A stretch of DNA of 11,303 nucleotides, from assembly GCA_030042915.1 (NCBI GenBank), contig JASHYS010000350.1, forward strand, positions 1-11,303, written 5' to 3'. The first letter of the stretch is position 1. Every line of letters begins with the position of its first letter. Both the position numbers and the translations under genes were made by a program. Under the pieces are notes generated by a model that was not told where the DNA came from, made no database searches, and worked only from the letters and a program-made list of their open reading frames with translations. Below are positions 6,719 through 11,303 of this stretch, one piece after another. This stretch comes from Acidobacteriaceae bacterium. GTDB lineage: Bacteria > Acidobacteriota > Terriglobia > Terriglobales > Acidobacteriaceae.

Positions 6719-7630
6719 ATGGTTGATTCCTTGCTGGTAAAGCGGGCTGCGCCTTGGGTAGCGGCGGTGGTTGTGGCCGCGGGCGGTCTTGGCTACGGCG
6801 TGCACGAGCGCGCAAAAGAGCACGCGTTGGCGGCGCAGAATTCGCAGGTGACGGCCCAACTCGACGCAACCAACAGGCAGATGAGCGCTCTGACGGATAA
6901 GGTAAACGCGCTTGCGGCCAGCAACGCAGCAGCGCAGAACCCTGCGCCTGCTCCCACCGGAAATGTGGCCAAACCCCACGCGGTGCGCCGCGGCAGCGCG
7001 CTCGATCCGCGCTTCAACAAGCTGCAAACGCAGTTAGACGCGCAAGGCAAGGAGATCGACGCGCAGGGCCAGCAGATTGCGGATGCGCGCAGCGATTTGA
7101 CCAACACGCGCACCGAGCTGACGGGCTCGATTGCGCGCACCCACGACGAACTGGTGGTGCTCGAGAAGAAGGGCGAGCGCAATTTCTTCGAGTTTGACCT
7201 GGGGAAATCGAAGCAATTCAAGCGCGAGGGCCCGGTGGGCATCAGCCTGCGCAAAGCTAACGACAAGCACGCATACGCCGACCTGATGCTGATGGTGGAC
7301 GACCGCAACATGCAGCAGAAGCACGTGAATCTCTACCAGCCGGCGATGTTCTATGAGCCCGACAGTCCGCAGCCCATTGAGATCGTGATCAACGACATCT
7401 CGAAGGACCACATCCACGGATACGTGAGCGCACCCAAGTACCGCAAGTCGGAGCTGGATGCCATGGCGGCGAACAACAATCCGGCGCCGGGCGCACAGCC
7501 GGCGTCGAATTCCGGCAACGGCGACAACGACATCGTGGGAGCTGTCCCCGCAGATCAGGGAACCGGCTCCAATGCGCAGCCTGCCGTGCGGCAAAAGCTG
7601 CCCATGCCCAGCAGCACGCCGGAAGAATAA
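6719..7630 (+). CDS. Membrane-anchored coiled-coil protein of unknown function
   Basis: A 303-residue protein I cannot assign to a named family. It has a short positive N-terminus, then one hydrophobic span at about 10-28 (APWVAAVVVAAGGLGYGV), so it is probably a single-pass inner-membrane protein or has an uncleaved signal anchor, with the rest extracytoplasmic. Heptad-like helices cover about 29-70 (NSQVTAQLDATNRQMSALTD) and 98-140 (FNKLQTQLDAQGKEIDAQGQ), separated by a Pro/Ala linker. Residues about 150-243 look like a compact beta domain (FFEFDLGKSKQFKREGPVGI; LMVDDRNMQQKHVNLYQPAM; IEIVINDISKDHIHGYVSAPK). The tail 244-303 is Asn/Pro/Gly-rich and probably disordered. The start is fixed by GGAGG at 6708-6712. 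It is flanked by its own upstream region and a strong terminator, so it is likely a single-gene unit. The layout recalls envelope spacer or scaffold proteins, but function is unknown. Confidence 0.85.
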   Translation: MVDSLLVKRAAPWVAAVVVAAGGLGYGVHERAKEHALAAQNSQVTAQLDATNRQMSALTDKVNALAASNAAAQNPAPAPTGNVAKPHAVRRGSALDPRFNKLQTQLDAQGKEIDAQGQQIADARSDLTNTRTELTGSIARTHDELVVLEKKGERNFFEFDLGKSKQFKREGPVGISLRKANDKHAYADLMLMVDDRNMQQKHVNLYQPAMFYEPDSPQPIEIVINDISKDHIHGYVSAPKYRKSELDAMAANNNPAPGAQPASNSGNGDNDIVGAVPADQGTGSNAQPAVRQKLPMPSSTPEE

Positions 7631-7652
7631 CTGCCGTCGATCAGAGTGAAAG

Positions 7653-7682
7653 AAAAACAGGAGCCTGCAGGCTCCTGTTTTT
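7653..7682. terminator. Bidirectional intrinsic terminator
   Basis: A perfect 30-bp palindrome has 10-base arms CAGGAGCCTG (7658-7667) and CAGGCTCCTG (7668-7677), flanked by A5 on the left and T5 on the right. The T-run continues as TTTTTTGTTT. It gives a GC-rich stem ended by U-runs in both orientations. It sits between the stops of two convergent genes (7630 on + and 7730 on -), so it can end both transcripts. Confidence 0.93.
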
Positions 7683-7729
7683 TGTTTGCTGGGCATGGGT
7701 CTAGGCAGATCGGCTGCTTCCCTCACCCA

Positions 7730-10045
7730 TCAATCCACCAGGTGGTAGCTTTGTTCGCAAAATACGCGGACGCAGGCATCCACGGCCTCGGCATCATAGA
7801 GTTTGCCGCGTTTGGAAAGAATCTCATTCAGCGCTTCATCAATGCCCAGCGCAGGACGGTAAGGCCGGTGTGTCGCCATGGACTCCACGACGTCAGCAAC
7901 GGCCAGAATCCTCGATTCCAGAAGAATCGCATCACCAGTCAGGCCCTGCGGGTACCCGGATCCATCCATGCGTTCATGATGCTGAAGAATCGCATCCGCG
8001 ATGGGCCACGGAAACTGCACGTCCTTCACGATGTCGTAACCGAGTTGCACGTGTTCTTTCACGAGGCTGAGCTGCGTGGGCGTCAACCGGCCTGGCTTCG
8101 CAAGGATCTCCGATGGGATTCCCACCTTTCCCAGGTCGTGGATGCTGGCCGCCAGGCGCAGTCCGTGAACGCGTTCCTCCGGCAGTGCCATCGCGCGCGC
8201 AATGTGCATGGTCAGGTCGGCGACGCGCCGCTGATGGCCCGACGTGTACGGGTCACGCCGATCCACTGTGTCGGCGATCACCTGGATGGTCTGTTCCAGG
8301 CTGTTGCGGAGGTCGCGGTGATATTGATCTTTGGCGATTTGGTCGCGCAAAGTGCGTATGCCGTAGCCAAGAGCCGAGGCCACCTGGTCCATCAACCTGC
8401 GCTCTGCATCGGACCATGCAACACGCGAGGCGCCATACGCGGTCAGGACGGCCATCGTGCCAGGCGAAGGCCGGAACGGAACCGCGATGGATGATTTATA
8501 TCCCCGTTTCGCCAGTTTGGCGGCAAACGGCGCGATGCCCGGATCGGCATCAAAGTCGGTTGCCGCCTCAATGCTTCCTGAAAAGATCGCCTTTCCGGTA
8601 GGCCCACGTGAGAGTTCACCACCATCCCACGTGACTTTTATTTCCGAGAGGTAGCCGCCTTCGTTCCCAAACCATGCCACTGGAACCACGATCTTTTCCG
8701 GCTCTTCTTCAGCAAAGCCGACCCAGGCCATCAGGTAGCCGCCGGTTTCAACAATGATGCGGCAGTAGTCCTCAAGCAACTCGCGCTCTTCGCGTGCGTG
8801 CAGCAGGGCGCTGTTCATTTCGCTCAGTATCTTCACTTCGCGCAGATGCTCGCTGAGCTCGGCTTCGAGCCGCTTTCTGTCGGAGACATTGACAAAATAG
8901 CCCTGATAAAACAGCGTTTTGCCGTCTTCGCCAGCCACGCGTCGCGCGGTCATCGAAACCCACACCGGCCGGCCGTCTTTGGTCTTGAACTGGCACAGCC
9001 GGTCGTGAACTTCGCCATGCTCCTCCAGCTCGGCAACATATCGCTCGCGGTCCTCAGCACGCATCCACGTCTGATTGCCAGAATCGGTCACCGCGCTCAC
9101 TGCATCTTCGCTCGACGAGTAGCCCAGCATATGAGCGCCGGCCGGATTAAGCGAAAGCGATTTGCCTTCGCGCGAGGTTTTGAAGATTCCCTCCGGTGCG
9201 CGTTCGAAGATTTCGCGATACTCCCGCTCCGCTTTCAGGATTGCCTGTTCGGCGGCCTTGCGCTCCGAAATATCCTGCACGTATCCGCAAACCTGCTTGA
9301 CCGTCCCATCCGGGTTGCGCACGCAGCGCACCGCGACAACGGCCCAGATGGCAGCCCCATCTTTGCGAACGTATCTCTTCTCCAACGAGAAGCTCTGAAT
9401 CTCGCCCGCGAGCAGGCGATCAAATTCCAGCAGGCTCTTTTCCAGGTCATCGGGGTGCGTGATGTCAGTCCACGACAAACCGCTCAGCTCTTCGGCCGAA
9501 TATCCGAGGATCTCGCACAACCGTTCATTGGCGATGATCCCGGTCTTGCCCGGATGCACGATGCTGAATCCCACCAGCGGCAGCTGGAAGTAGCTGCGGA
9601 ACAGGGCCTCACTTTCGCGCAGGGCCTCTTCGGCTTCGCGCAGCGACGCCTCCGCCCGCTTCCGTTCGGTGACGTCCCGGCCGAAAACCGAAACTCCCAC
9701 GATGGAGCCATTGGCCTCGATCTGGTTCAGCGAAAGTTCCAGCCACAGACCTTCGGGCAGTTCCAGCTCGTACTGGTACGAACCTTCATTGAGAGCGCGC
9801 GAGAGCAGAGCATTCCACAGCGTGGCGCGCCGGCGCGGAACCACATCGAGCGCCGTCATGCCGGGAGCGATGGCTTTTCCCCGGAATTTTAGAACGCTGT
9901 CGGCAAACGCGCGGTTGTAAGCCACCAGAGCAAGATTCCGATCCACTGAGAAGATCGGATCGCGCAAGCTTTCCAGCAGCGCAACCACCTGCGTAGCCCG
10001 GTCGTCCGGGACCGAAAGCTTCGCGTTCAGCACCTTTGGGCCCAT
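7730..10045 (-). CDS. PAS-PAS-PAS-GAF-HD-GYP cyclic di-GMP phosphodiesterase
   Basis: Predicted cytoplasmic sensor-effector that degrades cyclic di-GMP. From the ATG at 10043-10045 it has 771 residues. PAS domains lie at about 19-127, 147-262 and 275-392, each closing with a DxxERK/SDRK helix. A GAF domain covers about 417-567 (GRGPTG-type motif SRGPTGKAI; YKSSIAVPF). HD-GYP covers about 587-767. The metal-site residues all look present: SGH (His604), HDLGK (His636-Asp637), KEH (His665), HHE (His689, His690) and AVAD (Asp718). The GYP signature MDGSGYPQGL is at 693-702, so the enzyme should be active. There is no membrane span and no receiver domain. The frame extends to a TTG at 10159 (809 residues), but the extra 38 residues look like leader. 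The ATG has GGGGAAAGG (10056-10064) 10 nt upstream. The signal sensed is unknown. It is separated by 231 bp from ccmB upstream on the same strand, so probably has its own promoter. Confidence 0.94.
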   Translation of the reverse strand: MGPKVLNAKLSVPDDRATQVVALLESLRDPIFSVDRNLALVAYNRAFADSVLKFRGKAIAPGMTALDVVPRRRATLWNALLSRALNEGSYQYELELPEGLWLELSLNQIEANGSIVGVSVFGRDVTERKRAEASLREAEEALRESEALFRSYFQLPLVGFSIVHPGKTGIIANERLCEILGYSAEELSGLSWTDITHPDDLEKSLLEFDRLLAGEIQSFSLEKRYVRKDGAAIWAVVAVRCVRNPDGTVKQVCGYVQDISERKAAEQAILKAEREYREIFERAPEGIFKTSREGKSLSLNPAGAHMLGYSSSEDAVSAVTDSGNQTWMRAEDRERYVAELEEHGEVHDRLCQFKTKDGRPVWVSMTARRVAGEDGKTLFYQGYFVNVSDRKRLEAELSEHLREVKILSEMNSALLHAREERELLEDYCRIIVETGGYLMAWVGFAEEEPEKIVVPVAWFGNEGGYLSEIKVTWDGGELSRGPTGKAIFSGSIEAATDFDADPGIAPFAAKLAKRGYKSSIAVPFRPSPGTMAVLTAYGASRVAWSDAERRLMDQVASALGYGIRTLRDQIAKDQYHRDLRNSLEQTIQVIADTVDRRDPYTSGHQRRVADLTMHIARAMALPEERVHGLRLAASIHDLGKVGIPSEILAKPGRLTPTQLSLVKEHVQLGYDIVKDVQFPWPIADAILQHHERMDGSGYPQGLTGDAILLESRILAVADVVESMATHRPYRPALGIDEALNEILSKRGKLYDAEAVDACVRVFCEQSYHLVD

Positions 10046-10276
10046 GCTTGCTAAGCCTTTCCCCGTGCTGCGGCTCCGTACTTCTTCGCCGGCGGCGCAC
10101 GCGCTGAGGACCTCAACGCTGCCGGCAGGGAATAAAGGTAGAGAACCATTTGAGCACAAACAAAGTGCCGGCGCCAGCCGAAATAAAGTTCGACATGCAA
10201 TCTATCGCCCGTTCGACGCCGGGTATCTTCCCCAAAAAGTGTTATCACGCTTCAACTTGGGCCGTTCCAAACGTGG
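10046..10276 (-). promoter_or_regulatory. Upstream region of the HD-GYP gene, downstream of ccmB
   Basis: A 231-bp gap on the transcribed strand between ccmB and the HD-GYP gene, presumed to carry the latter's promoter. Visible elements are GTTCGAC direct repeats at 10188-10194 and 10211-10217 (23-bp spacing) and a 10-bp palindrome CTGCCGGCAG at 10119-10128. A weak hexamer pair TTGTTT-N17-TACCTT on the minus strand (about 10130-10162) matches consensus at only 3 of 6 positions each. I do not call a definite promoter. Confidence 0.35.
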
Positions 10277-10945
10277 CTATTCCGCGTGAAGAACCACTTC
10301 GAAGAGGAGCAGGCTGACCGTGGTGAAGATGATGTCGTAGCCGAACAGGAGCTTGATCCACAGCGATGGATCGCTTTCGCCAGTGAGGATGGATGTAGTG
10401 GCCTGGACCATGGCCAGCAGCGCGGGGATGAAGATAGGGAAAAGGATGAGCGGCAGAAGAAGCTCGCGGTTGCGGCTGCGGATTGAAAGCGCGGCAAAGA
10501 AGGTGCCGTTCGCCACCAGAGCCCAGGTGCCGAGGGGCAGAACCAGCATGAGCTTCCAGGCGTCTCCCAGGATGTTGAGGTTGTACATCACCACGAAAAC
10601 AGGGGCCAGGATGACCTGCACAATGGTGACGAAGAGGAAATTGGCGAGCACCTTGGCCAGAAACATGTCGGCGCCGGGGGTGGGAGCCATGCGTTGCGCG
10701 TCGAGCACCTGATGCCGGATTTCGCGGGCCCACGCCTGGTTGAGAGCGCTCACCGAGGCGAACATGGTGGCCACGCACAGCACGCCGCCGGCAATGTCGC
10801 GGGCAAAGGCGCCACGCGGATCGAACGCCAGCGAGAACAGCACGACCACCAGGAGCGCGAAAAACAACATGGAGTTGACGGCTTCCTTTGAGCGCCACTC
10901 GATGCGGAGATCCTTGGCGAGATGGGTGAAGAGGGCGCGCGTCAT
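10277..10945 (-). CDS. ccmB: Haem exporter permease CcmB (cytochrome c maturation)
   Basis: This is the membrane permease of the CcmAB(C) ABC complex, which works in system I cytochrome c maturation by releasing holo-CcmE, and is classically called a haem exporter. At 222 residues it has the family's usual length. About six hydrophobic segments are visible, among them FFALLVVVLFSLAF (28-41), VLCVATMFASVSAL (55-68), FLFVTIVQVILAPVFVVMYNL (102-122) and LLLPLILFPIFIPALLAMV. Between the second and third lies the family pattern NQAWAREIRHQVLDAQRMAP, equivalent to the usual FARERENGTLDLLLLSP. Then come ALSIRSRNRELLLPLILFPI and the final FGYDIIFTTVSLLLFEVVL. The ATG overlaps the TGA of the upstream ybaK gene (ATGA, 10942-10945), with GGAGG at 10950-10954. 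ccmC does not follow, and ccmA is not inside the window. Confidence 0.92.
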   Translation of the reverse strand: MTRALFTHLAKDLRIEWRSKEAVNSMLFFALLVVVLFSLAFDPRGAFARDIAGGVLCVATMFASVSALNQAWAREIRHQVLDAQRMAPTPGADMFLAKVLANFLFVTIVQVILAPVFVVMYNLNILGDAWKLMLVLPLGTWALVANGTFFAALSIRSRNRELLLPLILFPIFIPALLAMVQATTSILTGESDPSLWIKLLFGYDIIFTTVSLLLFEVVLHAE

Positions 10946-11303
10946 TGGCCCTCCGCGGCGCCGAGCTTCACGGCGGCTTTAGTGAGGTCAGCGCTCTCAA
11001 CCGGCACGCCAAGCGCAGCAGCGGCGCGTAGATAGTCATGGGGTGCCAGGATCAATTGCGTGCCGCGCGTGCCGGCCGAGACGCTGATCTTGTCGAACAG
11101 GATGGCGGTTTCGTCCACGAAGACGGGAAAGGCCTTTTTGGCGCCGAAGATGGTAACGCCGCCACGGATGTAACCCGTGAGTGGTTCAACTTCTTTGAGC
11201 GAAACCATTTCCGCTTTGCGCAACTCCGATGCGCGCGCCAGCTTTTTGAAGTCGAGTTCGGCGTCGCCGGGGATCACGGCGAACAGGTAGTTGCCGGGCC
11301 CTC
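10942..11303 (-). CDS. ybaK: YbaK/EbsC-family aminoacyl-tRNA deacylase, 5' end cut by window edge
   Basis: This belongs to the YbaK/ProX editing-domain family, which hydrolyses mischarged aminoacyl-tRNAs in trans (Cys-tRNA-Pro for YbaK itself). The frame is open to the right edge; the codons before the GTG at 11275-11277 read GPGNYLFAV, matching the family's LVVxLPGDxELN core, so that GTG is an internal Val and not the start. The visible 120 residues include VIPGDAELDFKKLARA, RKAEMVSLKEVEPLTGYIRGGVTIFG (the conserved TGYxxGGxxxxG loop), FPVFVDETAILFDKISVSAGTRG and LILAPHDYL. About 35-40 N-terminal residues, including the region of the catalytic Lys, lie outside. Its stop overlaps the ccmB start by 4 nt, so the two are on one transcript and translationally coupled. 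Substrate specificity within the family cannot be told from this fragment. Confidence 0.9.
   Translation of the reverse strand, partial: GPGNYLFAVIPGDAELDFKKLARASELRKAEMVSLKEVEPLTGYIRGGVTIFGAKKAFPVFVDETAILFDKISVSAGTRGTQLILAPHDYLRAAAALGVPVESADLTKAAVKLGAAEGQ

Noticed and set aside
7646..9892. Two long + strand frames (7646-8494 and 8798-9892) over the HD-GYP gene
   Set aside because: Both are antisense to a gene with intact PAS, GAF and HD-GYP domains; the first begins inside the terminator region.
10045..10159. N-terminal extension of the HD-GYP protein from a TTG at 10159
   Set aside because: The 38 added residues show no domain character, and the ATG at 10045 has a purine-rich site upstream and begins just before the first PAS domain.
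10225..10262. Possible hairpin with T-run downstream of ccmB on the - strand
   Set aside because: Only a 3-bp GTG/CAC core with a mismatch before weak A-T pairs, although five Ts follow. Too weak to call a terminator.
10245..10898. 217-codon - strand frame overlapping ccmB in another frame
   Set aside because: ccmB is clearly the coding frame by its hydrophobic segments; the other frame is Arg/His-rich with no membrane pattern.
1..11303. CRISPR, insertion sequence, phage, toxin-antitoxin or defence island
   Set aside because: No regularly spaced repeats beyond two or four short copies, no transposase or integrase frame, no tRNA-flanked boundary, and uniform housekeeping or regulatory gene content.

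Overview
The window is ordinary high-GC bacterial chromosome. It shows no insertion sequence, phage gene, CRISPR array, tRNA or rRNA. The gene types suggest an Acidobacteriota genome, most likely Terriglobia-like. The pointers are a winged-helix/TolB-like/TPR regulator, a long multi-module SPFH protein and a membrane-anchored coiled-coil protein with no named family. The taxonomic reading is inference from gene style, not a database match.

Layout, left to right. (1) sucC (cut by the left edge) and sucD encode the two subunits of succinyl-CoA synthetase on the + strand. They are separated by a 111-bp junction that folds into a long inverted repeat built of 7-bp units. (2) A gene-poor stretch of about 490 bp (2101-2591) carries a two-copy 32-bp direct repeat and several palindromes. 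It leads into a + strand regulator with an N-terminal OmpR-type winged helix, a TolB-like middle domain and C-terminal TPRs. (3) Converging on it, with only 46 bp between, is a - strand SPFH/flotillin-like membrane protein of 671 residues with an apparent internal triplication. (4) A 286-bp divergent intergenic region with a perfect 7-bp inverted repeat separates it from a + strand, membrane-anchored coiled-coil protein of unknown function. That gene ends at a strong bidirectional terminator. (5) The rest is on the - strand, described in transcription order from the right edge: a YbaK-type aminoacyl-tRNA deacylase (cut by the edge), translationally coupled through ATGA to ccmB (haem exporter permease), then a 231-bp gap and a large PAS-PAS-PAS-GAF-HD-GYP protein predicted to hydrolyse cyclic di-GMP.

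Only two pairs look like functional units: sucC-sucD (TCA cycle) and ybaK-ccmB (one transcript). The regulator, the SPFH protein, the coiled-coil protein and the HD-GYP protein look like independently transcribed single genes. I did not find a clearly new multi-gene system. The points most worth a second look are the internal repeats of the SPFH protein, the sucC/sucD junction element, the repeat-rich leader of the TPR regulator, and the ybaK-ccmB pair without ccmC behind it.
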